Part shown: piece after piece, positions 19,419-29,330 of the stretch
Position numbering within the stretch: position 1 is the first letter of the stretch
Layout: each line of letters begins with the position of its first letter
NCBI GenBank assembly: GCA_003218135.1
Contig: QHNQ01000012.1
Span: 1-64,000 of the forward strand
Direction: 5' to 3'
DNA: 64,000 nucleotides
Source of the DNA: Verrucomicrobiota bacterium
Lineage (GTDB): Bacteria; Verrucomicrobiota; Verrucomicrobiia; Chthoniobacterales; UBA10450
Position numbers and translations under genes: made by a program
Notes under the pieces: model-generated
The model's database searches: none
What the model was told of the DNA's origin: nothing
The model's input: the letters and a program-made list of their open reading frames with translations, nothing else

Positions 19419-21185
19419 TTATTGATGCAGATCGTACACTTCCGCCAGAGCAACTCCGGTGGTGCTGTTTACACCACGCACGATCGCGGTGTAGTTGCCC
19501 GCTGGCAAGTCCGCAATGATCGCAGATTCGCTCGAGTCAGCGGGAGCGTGGCCGCTGTTCATGATATCCTGAACTTGGTCCTGAGTGATAATTCCGCCGA
19601 TGATTGTAGTCTGCCAGTTATCATTAGAGGCAATCAAAGTTCCGGGGCCGTCGTGCAGTTCCAGCGTCGGATTAGCCAAGGGATTCGGTACGCCATACTG
19701 ACTGAGCTCCGGACCGATGGCGCGTATGATCACTCTCTTTGTTTCTGTGCCTTGGACAATGAAACCACCAATCATCACGTTGTCGCCGGTCTGCACAAAG
19801 CTGCGGGTACTGATGTTGCCAAGAATTGAACTGGTACCGGCGCCGATGTCGTACACCTCCACTAAAGCAACTCCAGTGGTATTATTTACGCCACGCACGA
19901 TCGCCGTATAGTTACCGGGTGGCAGGTCTGCAATGATTGCAGATTCCCTTGCGTCTCCGGGAGCGTGGCCGCTGTCCTGAATCTCCTGAACTTGATCGTG
20001 GGTGATAATGCCGCCAAGGATCGTAGTCTGCCAGTTATCATTGGAGCCAATCAAGGCTCCGGTGCCGTCGTGCAGTTCCAATGTCGGATCAGCCAACGGA
20101 TTCGGAACACCATACTGGCCGAGCTCAGGGCCAATGGCGCGAATGATCACGCGCTTTGTGCCGGTGCCTTGGACAATGAACCCCCCAATCATCACGTTGT
20201 CGCCCGTCTGGACAAACGCGCGTGTTGAGATGTTGCCCAGGTTTGCAGCTGCAGTTTCAACCGTATAGATTTGGTTCGTATTAGAAGCGGAGCCCCCGGG
20301 GCCGACTCCGCCACCTGGGATATAGATTTTGTTGCCGATCGCCGATGCCCAGATCCCGTGCCGACCAGCAGGCATGTTGGGTAGCTGACGCCAACTATTA
20401 GTAGCAGGATTATAGACTTCCACCTCTGCATGCACAACGAAATCCAGGACGTCCTCCCCGCCGAAAACCCAAAGCTCATTATCCACCACCGCGGCGGCAA
20501 GCCCGGAACGAGCAGTTGGCATCGGTGGACGAGTCGACCACAGATCAGTCTGCGGATCATAAACCTCAAGGGCGTCTGTTGAACCTGAAAAATCGCTAGC
20601 CCGTCCACCTACAACATAAAATTTCCCTTCGATCACACCGCCAGCTGTGTGATTGCGCGGGACGCTCATGGGAGCCTTGACTGTCCATGTATTTGCGACC
20701 GGATCGTACACCTCCAGTTCGCGCTGGCTCGGAGTACCCGTGCCGCCGGCGACATAAATCTTATTATCGATCACCCCGACTGCCGCAGTCTGGCTGTGGA
20801 CGTAGTGACTGGAAGCTCTCGCAGCCCAGGAGTTGGTGTTCTGATTGTAAACAAACAGCTCGCCTCCTCCGGCACCAAAACTATAAAGGTCTCCTCCTGC
20901 CACAGCCGCGCTGTTGTGATTAACTCCATAGGGAAGCGGATGCGCCAAGGTCCATGTGTCTGTAGTTGGATAATAGACTAGCACCGTGTCCGTGGAATGC
21001 CCCTCTGCATCGAAACCACCGAGGACGTACACATTTCCATTTAGCGCCCCGGTGGCGAGTTCCTGTCGGGGGCCAGGCATTTGGGCGCCTAGTTGCCAGG
21101 TATAACCATTTTGAGTCCGGCCAATGCTGACAAGTATGAGGCACAAGAGCATGCCAAAGACTGGGCCGCGAAAATTCTGGCGCAC
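19419..21185 (-). CDS. Secreted Kelch-repeat protein with two copies of the same ~125-aa C-terminal repeat domain
   Basis: Kelch motifs (NKIYVAGGTG...LEVYDPVANTWTVKAPM etc.), then two FVQTGDNVMIGGFIVQG... repeats; GTG start at 21185 precedes a signal peptide. Confidence 0.82.
   Translation of the reverse strand: MRQNFRGPVFGMLLCLILVSIGRTQNGYTWQLGAQMPGPRQELATGALNGNVYVLGGFDAEGHSTDTVLVYYPTTDTWTLAHPLPYGVNHNSAAVAGGDLYSFGAGGGELFVYNQNTNSWAARASSHYVHSQTAAVGVIDNKIYVAGGTGTPSQRELEVYDPVANTWTVKAPMSVPRNHTAGGVIEGKFYVVGGRASDFSGSTDALEVYDPQTDLWSTRPPMPTARSGLAAAVVDNELWVFGGEDVLDFVVHAEVEVYNPATNSWRQLPNMPAGRHGIWASAIGNKIYIPGGGVGPGGSASNTNQIYTVETAAANLGNISTRAFVQTGDNVMIGGFIVQGTGTKRVIIRAIGPELGQYGVPNPLADPTLELHDGTGALIGSNDNWQTTILGGIITHDQVQEIQDSGHAPGDARESAIIADLPPGNYTAIVRGVNNTTGVALVEVYDIGAGTSSILGNISTRSFVQTGDNVMIGGFIVQGTETKRVIIRAIGPELSQYGVPNPLANPTLELHDGPGTLIASNDNWQTTIIGGIITQDQVQDIMNSGHAPADSSESAIIADLPAGNYTAIVRGVNSTTGVALAEVYDLHQ
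19985..20210 (-). repeat. Arm of a near-identical inverted repeat (partner 31115-31340)
   Basis: Reverse complement matches 31115-31340 with about 4 mismatches by eye. Confidence 0.85.
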
Positions 21186-21576
21186 TTTGTTCTCCCAGTA
21201 TGTTCTACAGCAAACAGACGCCGAGGTTCCCAATAATTTGCTTGGAACGGCAGCAAAGGAGACGGCGCGCAAGTCGATTCATCGAGGGAGCGTCGGGATA
21301 CGAAGCGGAGAGACCACGCGAAAAGTTTTTTTTATGTCGAGCGGTTTTCGCTCGAATATCTTACGCCGACCGCTCCAATGCGGGCGTGTTGCTTGGGACC
21401 TCGAAGAAATCCGGCGCGCTGGCTGCGGATCAGCAGCTGGTGCTTACATGCCGGTCAGCCAATCGAGCGCATTCGCGCTGGGATCACGCCCTGCAGCTTA
21501 CCGCTTCGGTCGCAATTTTGCCGTCCCGTAGTCCCCGGCTTGCTTCGTAAGCTGATTTTCCTAACTTACGTGGCTC

Positions 21577-22401
21577 ATGCTACCCGAGCGAACCGAAGCA
21601 GTGTTGGCAGCGGTGCTCGCATGTCCAGTTTGCAGCGGTGACCTCCGTCACCACTCAACAAGTGTCACGTGTGTGCAGTGCAGCGCCGTTTTCAAACTTC
21701 ACGGACATATACCTGTTTTTCTTAAGGAGCCAGTGACGATTCCGCCGGAAAACCACAGGAGCAACCCGATTGGCGCGGAATTCGAGACAATTCTCCGCGA
21801 GGGAAAAGATTTCGTTCTCCACATTGGCGCAGGAGTTTCGGCGCAGCGCTATCCCAACTGCATTGAATTCGAGCGTCGGCCCTTCCGCCACACTGATGTT
21901 ATAGGCGACGCGCACTCATTGCCGTTTCGCGCCGGCAGCTTTGATCGCGTATTTGCCTTCAATGTTTTCGAGCATCTGGCTGAGCCGCAAAAAGCGGCGG
22001 CTGAAATCCTACGCGTGCTTAAGCCTGGCGGATCGGTCGCCATTCACAGCGCCTTTCTGCAGGCCGTACACGAAGCGCCGCACCACTATTTTAACGCCAC
22101 CGAGTTCGGCCTTCGCAAGTGGTTTTCCAGTTTCGAAGTTGAGCGCTGCCATGTAAGTGGAAACTTCGCTCCGGGTATGATGCTCGCGTATCTAATGTCT
22201 AGCGTGATCAACACGGCCAAAGAGGGAGGCGCCGCTTTGGACAACGTGATGCGCTTAAGGAACACCACCCTGGGGGAATGGGCCGATCTCTGGGCAGGAA
22301 CTGGACACCACCCGGGTGGCTTCGAGATTCTACAGAGCTTGCCGCAGTCAGCTCAAAGCAAGATCGCCGCGGGGTTCGAGCTAGTCGCGCGTAAGCGATA
22401 G
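21577..22401 (+). CDS. Class I SAM methyltransferase with N-terminal Trm112-like zinc-binding segment
   Basis: CPVCSGDLRHHSTSVTCVQCSAVF then FNVFEHLAEPQKAAAEILRVLKPGGSVAIHS. Confidence 0.85.
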   Translation: MLPERTEAVLAAVLACPVCSGDLRHHSTSVTCVQCSAVFKLHGHIPVFLKEPVTIPPENHRSNPIGAEFETILREGKDFVLHIGAGVSAQRYPNCIEFERRPFRHTDVIGDAHSLPFRAGSFDRVFAFNVFEHLAEPQKAAAEILRVLKPGGSVAIHSAFLQAVHEAPHHYFNATEFGLRKWFSSFEVERCHVSGNFAPGMMLAYLMSSVINTAKEGGAALDNVMRLRNTTLGEWADLWAGTGHHPGGFEILQSLPQSAQSKIAAGFELVARKR

Positions 22402-22412
22402 ATTAACAGCAC

Positions 22413-25355
22413 GTGCCTCAGTCCCTCGTTTCAAGTAAGGCGTTGGCCGTGAACGACAATTTAATCTTCTGGTTGGATGCTCCACAAACGTGGAACAGAA
22501 AAACGCGATGGGTAACCCTGGCAGGGTGGTGTGTGTGGAGAAGTGGCCCTCCATTGCAAGCAATCCGGGCGACGATTGGGGGACACGTTTTTGAAGCGCG
22601 AGTCTTCCACGATCGCCACGATGTTATTCAGCACTGCGGCGTGAGCGCTGATCAAGTCCGCTGCGGCTTTTCACTTGAAGTCAGATTGCCACGAGGAGAG
22701 TGGCCGTTGCGCATCGAGGCGAGTAATGGCGCAGATGGCTATTGCATCGTTTGGCAGAAGAACGTCGTTGGACCGATCTTCCTTTCCGCCGATGAACGCC
22801 GTCAGCGTCGCGGGAAGACGCAAGTTGCCGCTGCCGATCGTTTCCATTGGTGGCTTGATCGGCCGTTGAATTGGGACAAACTGGAACGCGAGCTTCCAAT
22901 CTGCGGCTGGTGCATCGATCGAGTTGAAGAACGAATAACCGGATTCCGCGCACGAGTGGGCCGCCAAATTTTTCGCGGCACTTATGGCATACAACGAAGG
23001 GATCTGCGGGGAAGCTTCCCCGACTCCCCGTATGCGCATTGTGCAGGTTTCGCTGCGACAGCGAAGTTGCCGCTTGGCCGCAGCACCCTCGCATTGGAAG
23101 TGAGGGATGTTCGCGGCGAGTGGCGCTCATTCCTCCAACGGCAAGTCATAAGGCAATGTAGAGCCGCGAGAAAAGATCGTCCGCCACTTGAGGACGCAGA
23201 GCTCTTCGACGTCGATCGGCGGGACATCGTATCACGATTTGCTTTTTGGCTTGAACCTCGCTGTGACTGGTCGCGGCTACCTAGAAGCCAGCGTCTCGTG
23301 GGTTGGTGTGTGGCTCTCCACGGAAAACCGATCGAAGCAGTGCGCGCGCGTATCGGCCACCACAAATGGGAGGCCCAGACGGGAATCAAGCGTCCGGAGG
23401 TAAAGGCAGCATACCCCGACGTTATCGGAGCATTGCACAGCGGCTTCTCGGTCACCATAAATCCCCCGCGGGGAAGAAACTTACTTCTGCTGGAAGCGTG
23501 TTCCGACCAGGTGTGGGAGGCTTTTTTCGCTTATCGGATTTATCGCCCGTTTTTTTGGCGACGTGGGGAGAATCGTTTTGGGAAAGCGAACCGTTACGAA
23601 TATTGGCTCCGCCTGTACGATAGACTGGACGCCCGGGATCGCTCGGCAATCCGGCGCCACATCCGCAGCTTCGACAAAAGACCGCGCTTTTCTATATTGA
23701 TACCGTGCTACAATTCTGATCTGCGTTTCCTCCGCGCCGCAATACGCTCGGTGCGAGGACAACTTTATCCCGACTGGGAAATCTGCGCGGTCGATGATGC
23801 TTCAGAAGATCCAGCCGTTTGGCGCCTGTTGCAAAGCGCCGCGCAGCGTGAACCGCGGATGAAAATCCACCGACGCCGGGAGCGCGGTCATATTTCGGCT
23901 GCTTCGAACGACGCGCTCGATATGGCCACCGGCGATTTCATCGTCCTGCTCGATCACGACGACGAGTTGGCGCTACATGCTCTCTACTTCGCGGCTCTAG
24001 CGATTAATCGGCAGCCAGATCTGAAGCTGATTTATGGTGATGAAGATAAAATCGACGAGAACGGCCGCCGATTTAGCCCTTATTTCAAGTCACAGTGGAA
24101 TCCCGATCTCTTTCTGGTGCAAAACTACGCGGCCCACCCGGCAATTCTGCATGCCGGGTTGGCCCGGGACGCGCGCGGATTTGATTCCGAGTACGATGGA
24201 GCGCAGGACCACGAATTCCTGCTGCGGTGCGTCGAGCTAATTGATCAATCGCAAATCCAACGTATCCCGTGGCTACTCTATCACTGGCGCGCGACGCCCC
24301 ACAGCACAGCGGAGGCAGTGTCCGCAAAACCGTATGCGCTCGACGCGCGCGCCCGAGCGGTGGAAGAGTATCTGCAGAGACGCCGCATTGCTGCGGTAGT
24401 TTCACGGCAAGGAGAGTTTCAGCGAGTGCGATACGCAATACCTGTGCAGATGGCCTCCATCATTATTCCGACTCGCGATCAAGCCAGCCTGCTCGAGAAA
24501 TGTCTGCGCAGCATTAAAGAAAAAACCGACTACGAATTCTATGAATTTGTCATCGTCGATAACAGCAGCTCCGAGCCATCGACCCGTGAATTCCTTCAAG
24601 AGGTTGCAAAAGACGAGCGCATTCGCGTCATCTCCGTCCCCGGCGAATTCAACTACAGTAAGCTTTGCAACTGCGGCGCGGCTGCTGCGCGTGGCCATGT
24701 TTTACTGCTCTTGAACAATGATATCGAAGTCATTGACCCCGGTTGGTTATCCGAGTTAATGAGCCAGGTAACGCGACCAGAAGTCGGTGTGGTAGGGGCG
24801 AGCTTATGGTTTCCAGATGGGCAATTACAACACGCGGGCATTGTTCTAAGTCCAGAGCGCATTGGCAACTATGCTTACTTCCGGCAGCGCCGCGGGGATA
24901 CCGGCTATTTTTCGCAACTGCAACTCGTTCGAAACGTAGCTGCCATCACTGGCGCCTGCCTTGCTGTGCGGGCAGAAGTGTATGCACAGGTCGGCGGGCT
25001 GAATGAGCGCGATCTCAGCATTGCATTCAACGACATCGATTTTTGCCTGCGTGTACGTGAATTGAACCTAAGGGTGGTGTGGACGCCACATGCTGAACTC
25101 ATCCATCGCGAATCAAGTTCACGTGGGCTCGAAGATACTGAGGAGAAACAGGGTCGATTTCACCAAGAACTTCGATACATGCAGCAACGCTGGCGCGAAC
25201 CCTTGCGCGATGATCCTTTTTACAACCCGAATCTCGATCTCACCGACGAGCTGTTCACCCTAGCGTTCCCACCCCGCTTGCACGCGCCATGGAAGGATTT
25301 TGATCGCGCTAATAAAGCGACGGGAAAAGGGGGAAGTCCTAATAATGGCGACTGA
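22413..25355 (+). CDS. Giant glycosyltransferase: three tandem ~100-aa N-terminal domains + two GT2 domains
   Basis: Repeats begin FWLDAPQTWNRK..., WWLDRPLNWDKL..., FWLEPRCDWSRL...; GT2: FSILIPCYNSDLRFLRAAIRSVRGQLYPDWEICAVDDAS and ASIIIPTRDQASLLEKCLRSI. Confidence 0.9.
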   Translation: MPQSLVSSKALAVNDNLIFWLDAPQTWNRKTRWVTLAGWCVWRSGPPLQAIRATIGGHVFEARVFHDRHDVIQHCGVSADQVRCGFSLEVRLPRGEWPLRIEASNGADGYCIVWQKNVVGPIFLSADERRQRRGKTQVAAADRFHWWLDRPLNWDKLERELPICGWCIDRVEERITGFRARVGRQIFRGTYGIQRRDLRGSFPDSPYAHCAGFAATAKLPLGRSTLALEVRDVRGEWRSFLQRQVIRQCRAARKDRPPLEDAELFDVDRRDIVSRFAFWLEPRCDWSRLPRSQRLVGWCVALHGKPIEAVRARIGHHKWEAQTGIKRPEVKAAYPDVIGALHSGFSVTINPPRGRNLLLLEACSDQVWEAFFAYRIYRPFFWRRGENRFGKANRYEYWLRLYDRLDARDRSAIRRHIRSFDKRPRFSILIPCYNSDLRFLRAAIRSVRGQLYPDWEICAVDDASEDPAVWRLLQSAAQREPRMKIHRRRERGHISAASNDALDMATGDFIVLLDHDDELALHALYFAALAINRQPDLKLIYGDEDKIDENGRRFSPYFKSQWNPDLFLVQNYAAHPAILHAGLARDARGFDSEYDGAQDHEFLLRCVELIDQSQIQRIPWLLYHWRATPHSTAEAVSAKPYALDARARAVEEYLQRRRIAAVVSRQGEFQRVRYAIPVQMASIIIPTRDQASLLEKCLRSIKEKTDYEFYEFVIVDNSSSEPSTREFLQEVAKDERIRVISVPGEFNYSKLCNCGAAAARGHVLLLLNNDIEVIDPGWLSELMSQVTRPEVGVVGASLWFPDGQLQHAGIVLSPERIGNYAYFRQRRGDTGYFSQLQLVRNVAAITGACLAVRAEVYAQVGGLNERDLSIAFNDIDFCLRVRELNLRVVWTPHAELIHRESSSRGLEDTEEKQGRFHQELRYMQQRWREPLRDDPFYNPNLDLTDELFTLAFPPRLHAPWKDFDRANKATGKGGSPNNGD

Positions 25356-27969
25356 AAGTAGAACAGCGGAAGAATTTGCGTTTGGATTTGACGAGCCGTT
25401 CGAGGCCCTCGTTTTCAGCCGGACGCGACCGGTAAACGGCTGGCTGGTCGACACGAGCGGGGAACCGATCCACGGTATTCGGGTAATTGCGACTAAGCGC
25501 CTGCGGCCACACCGTGTCGTCAGGGCGCGACGCAAGCGTAGCCGACCCGATATCGGGGCCGCTTTCCCAGCGATACCCGCAGCCGAATCCAGTGGATTCT
25601 ATGTCAATGTTCCTCTGCGCACTGGGGGTAATCGCCTGCTGTTCCAAGTACAAGATGCGCGAAACTGCTGGCGCACTTTTTTCACTGCCGAGATCAGGGC
25701 GGCGCCGCTCGAGTTTCTTCTGCGGCTCGGTTTGACCAATCTCCACGAGCACCTACGCACCCGGCGTCAGTATCGGCGAGATGGCTCTGTCGCTCGTTCC
25801 AATCGCCGCGTGCGCCAGGTGCAGGTGCAAGACGAAAGCGCGCCTGTTCAACTTCGGCGCGTCATCGTCTATGCCACCGCCAACGCGAATCTTTTTATTC
25901 GCGAGTTAGGTGAACTCGTTGTGGCTGGATTCACTGAGCTAGGCCTCGAGGCGGCGCTGCTTCTTGATCGAAAACCGGGACTGCCGAGCGACGACTTGGT
26001 TCAAATAGTGCTGACTCCACACGAATATTACAATCTGTTCCTACTGGAAACCGTTTCGCCGAGAGAAGCCCGCGAGCTGACTCGAAACGCGGTTCTCCTC
26101 TGCACCGAGCAACCGGATACCAGCTGGTTTCGGCAGAATCTTCGCTGGGCATGCTACGCGCGCGCCGTCGCTGACATTAACGCTCTGGGTGTCAGGGCGT
26201 ATCGCCAGCTGGGAATCAGAACTCATCACCTCGAGCTTGGTTTTCACGAAATTCTTGCCAGCCGCGATCAACAGCCGCTTCTCGAGAGGCACGTGGACAT
26301 CACCTTTCTCGGGTCGCTCACTCCGCGGCGCGATCTTTTCTTCTCCCGCCACGCCAGCTTCTTCAGCAAATACAATTGTCATCTGCGGTTTGTGCCGCTC
26401 GGCTTTGCGAAGACCGAATCCTCCCGCAGCTATCTCTCCACCGGTGAACGTAACGCCTTACTTGCGAACTCCCGCATACTGCTCAACCTGCACTATTCCG
26501 GTCAGCGGTATTTCGAGTGGCACCGCATGCTGCTCGGTTTCGCCAATGGCTGCTGCGTTATCAGCGAAACGAGCGTGGGTTTTGGCCCGCTAATTCCCAA
26601 TCGACACTTCGTAATGGTGGAAAAGGACGAGTTGATCGATGCGTGCCGATTTTACCTGGAGCATCCGAGCGAGTGCTCGCGCATTGCCAAAGCGGGTCAC
26701 GATTTTGTGCGCGATTCGCTTCGCCAATCGCACGGCTGCCGGAAGTTCTTGCTGGATTTGACGCGCGACGAGACTTCGAATTTTAACATGCAGCCGGCTG
26801 AGTTTGGCGATGATCCTGCTCCAGCCGATCTACCGCAGGCACTGGCTAAATCGCTCAAGCAAGCTGCCCGCGGCAACCTCTGGAAGGCGCTTGCGAGCGA
26901 CCTAAGAAAAATGCTCTCTCATTCGCAGAAGACAATGGCCCACCCCTCACCGGAAATGCCGAGCATTTTGACGAAAAGTCTGAGTGAAGCACGCTCCGGC
27001 GTCATCGAAAAACGCGCGGCCTACCACCAGCGCTTGCAAGAGCAGGCCAGCCGACGAAAACGTGGAGAGAAAGTCTGGACATTGCATGAGAATGCGGCGT
27101 TCAGTGACTCGCTGGCCCCGCAGATTTCGGTAATCATTACGCTCTACAATTACGAGCAATTCATCGAAGGATGTGCGGAATCGATCGGTCGGGCTGCGGC
27201 TCAGCTTTCGGCTCCAATTGAGATCGTGATCGTCGATGATGCGTCCACCGATGGTTCGTTGGCAAGGGCGCGCAGGGTGCAGATGGGGCTCGGGCGACCG
27301 GTGCGGATTGTCCAGAAGTACCTGAACACTGGCCTGGCCGATGCACGCAACATCGGCACGCAAATTGCGCGCGCCCCGTACGTGTTCATGATGGATGCGG
27401 ACAACCTCATTACCCCGCGTGCGCTACGGGTGCTGTTTGAAGAGATCGAGCGCGGACAGCATGCCGCCGCGTATAGTTTGCTCTGTCGGTTTCGTGGCTC
27501 GCCCGAAAACGCGCTTGGCCTTCTGTCCTACTACGATTGGGATCCGGAGATTCTCGTGCAGAGCCCCTATATCGACGCCATGGCGCTATTCCGGCGCGCC
27601 ACCTTGCTCGAGCTTGGCGGTTATGATTGTACCCTGAGCCAGATCGGTTGGTTCGGTTGGGAAGACTATGAAATGTGGCTGCGGTTTGCCGCGCGCGGGT
27701 TCTCCGTTGGCTTCGTACCCAACACCCTCTGTTTCTATCGCCATCACGACAAATCGATGAGCAACACCACCAATCTGTTCGAGGAGGAGCTGGTGCGCGT
27801 TTTACAAGAGCGCTACCAGTCCCTGGTAGATCGCTATCCTGCCCGCAAGAAAATCTTTGGAATGCACCGGCACAAACTCCGCGCGCTCGCAGAGCGCGAC
27901 GGCGCAAACGAGATCAACGCACCCGATGCGCGTCGCGACGCCGGTAAGGAATTTCGGCTCAAAACTTAG
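25345..27969 (+). CDS. Multidomain glycosyltransferase: one N-terminal ~100-aa domain + CgeB/GT1-like middle + C-terminal GT2
   Basis: FAFGFDEPFEALVFSRTRPVNGWLVDTSGEPIHGIRV...; middle RILLNLHYSGQRYFEWHRMLLGFANGCCVISE; C-term ISVIITLYNYEQFIEGCAESIGRA...IVIVDDASTDGS. Confidence 0.87.
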   Translation: MATESRTAEEFAFGFDEPFEALVFSRTRPVNGWLVDTSGEPIHGIRVIATKRLRPHRVVRARRKRSRPDIGAAFPAIPAAESSGFYVNVPLRTGGNRLLFQVQDARNCWRTFFTAEIRAAPLEFLLRLGLTNLHEHLRTRRQYRRDGSVARSNRRVRQVQVQDESAPVQLRRVIVYATANANLFIRELGELVVAGFTELGLEAALLLDRKPGLPSDDLVQIVLTPHEYYNLFLLETVSPREARELTRNAVLLCTEQPDTSWFRQNLRWACYARAVADINALGVRAYRQLGIRTHHLELGFHEILASRDQQPLLERHVDITFLGSLTPRRDLFFSRHASFFSKYNCHLRFVPLGFAKTESSRSYLSTGERNALLANSRILLNLHYSGQRYFEWHRMLLGFANGCCVISETSVGFGPLIPNRHFVMVEKDELIDACRFYLEHPSECSRIAKAGHDFVRDSLRQSHGCRKFLLDLTRDETSNFNMQPAEFGDDPAPADLPQALAKSLKQAARGNLWKALASDLRKMLSHSQKTMAHPSPEMPSILTKSLSEARSGVIEKRAAYHQRLQEQASRRKRGEKVWTLHENAAFSDSLAPQISVIITLYNYEQFIEGCAESIGRAAAQLSAPIEIVIVDDASTDGSLARARRVQMGLGRPVRIVQKYLNTGLADARNIGTQIARAPYVFMMDADNLITPRALRVLFEEIERGQHAAAYSLLCRFRGSPENALGLLSYYDWDPEILVQSPYIDAMALFRRATLLELGGYDCTLSQIGWFGWEDYEMWLRFAARGFSVGFVPNTLCFYRHHDKSMSNTTNLFEEELVRVLQERYQSLVDRYPARKKIFGMHRHKLRALAERDGANEINAPDARRDAGKEFRLKT

Positions 27970-28105
27970 ATCACCATAAGTCGCGGTCGCATTACGGTGA
28001 GAGTAAAAGTGAAATCCCGGCAAGCCGCCCGCAAAAGCGCCGCTGTCGAATTCCTCGTTCAAAGCGCTTGCAGGACAATCACCGTGTTGGATTGATAAGG
28101 CGAAC

Positions 28106-29122
28106 GTGCATCTGAGTTCGATTGACAAAATGACGGCTTTTCGCCGTAGATACCTCGATTCGCAGTCATCTCAGCCGCTTGTTATTGTCGATCTCGGCAG
28201 TCAGGATATTCGGGGAAGTTATCGAGCAATATTTGATCGTCCTCCGTGGCGATATGTGGGCGTTGATATCGTGCCGGGTAAGAATGTCGAACTAGTTATC
28301 CGCGATCCCTATAACTGGCGGGAACTAAAGTCTAATAGCGTTGACGTACTGATCTCCGGCCAAACGTTTGAGCACACCGAGTTTTTTTGGGAGACCGCCG
28401 GGGAGATAGAGCGAATCCTGAAACCAAACGGTCTTTGTTGTATTATCGCTCCTTGGACTGGACCTGTTCACCGATATCCCCTCGACTGCTGGCGGATGAA
28501 CTGTGATGGAATGCTCGCCATCGCCCGATATGCCGGCCTCGAAGTATTGGAAGCCTGGAGTCAAACAGGTGATTCACCCAAGTACGACGCGGACAGCAAT
28601 CAATGGCACGAGTCGATTCTTATCGTACGAAAGCGTGAGGGCGGGCAGAAGTTCCGTGAGCGGATTTACCGCTGGTCAAAGCGCCATGTTCGTCCACCTC
28701 TCAAAAATATCGACTGCTGGATACAGGTTTTCTTTGCGGCCGATCAAACGTACCGGGAAGAGCAATCGGTTTGTTCATTCCTGGATGGCGATCAGTGGCG
28801 GAAAGTTTGGATTGGTCTACCAGCAGACGCACAAGTTCGTAGTGTGCGGATCGACTTTTCCGGGCCGCGGCTTCGTCTGATCGAACTCGCATCGCTCCGT
28901 GTTTCCGACGAGAACCGAAATTTCTTGGACTTCCCCGCACAAAATGCTTGGGACGAAATCCACCTGCAGGGTGATGCCGAACGTTTGGAATCCGCTGGCG
29001 ACCTGCGCGTTAAAACCGAAGGCATTGATCCGCAGCTGCATCTCCCCGCCTTCAAAGAAGCGAGAGAAGATTTGCCCCTTTTTGTGGAAATGCGGGCGCG
29101 CGCGAAATGTGAATCAAGCTAA
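28106..29122 (+). CDS. SAM-dependent methyltransferase domain protein with C-terminal extension
   Basis: VIVDLGSQDIRGSYRAIF...YVGVDIVPGKNVELVIRDPYNW...ERILKPNGLCCIIAPW. Confidence 0.8.
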   Translation: MHLSSIDKMTAFRRRYLDSQSSQPLVIVDLGSQDIRGSYRAIFDRPPWRYVGVDIVPGKNVELVIRDPYNWRELKSNSVDVLISGQTFEHTEFFWETAGEIERILKPNGLCCIIAPWTGPVHRYPLDCWRMNCDGMLAIARYAGLEVLEAWSQTGDSPKYDADSNQWHESILIVRKREGGQKFRERIYRWSKRHVRPPLKNIDCWIQVFFAADQTYREEQSVCSFLDGDQWRKVWIGLPADAQVRSVRIDFSGPRLRLIELASLRVSDENRNFLDFPAQNAWDEIHLQGDAERLESAGDLRVKTEGIDPQLHLPAFKEAREDLPLFVEMRARAKCESS

Positions 29123-29210
29123 TGTTTCGGTTACCGGTGCTGGGAAACTCAGAGCGGTGCGGAGCGCCCAAAACCGCAGAGCTCCTGGCTGACGCTCTTA
29201 TCAATACCGC

Positions 29211-29310
29211 TGTCATGTTGAGCGAAGCGAAACATCTTCGTCTATTGTCGTCGCGGAACAGGCCAGAGGTGATCAAAGATTCGTCGCTACGCTCAGATGA
29301 GACTTGTCAG
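29211..29310. repeat. MITE-like imperfect inverted repeat
   Basis: Left arm tgtcatgttgagcgaagcgaaa (29211-29232), right arm ttcgtcgctacgctcagatgagac (29280-29303), imperfect reverse complements. Confidence 0.75.
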
Positions 29311-29330
29311 GTTCTAAACTATTGGGCGTT

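Noticed and set aside
19422-20268. Plus-strand ORFs (135 aa, 64 aa, 87 aa, 88 aa) antisense to the Kelch/repeat protein
   Set aside because: They mirror the repeated domain on the other strand, and the same shadow ORFs recur opposite every copy of the domain, so they are codon-bias artefacts
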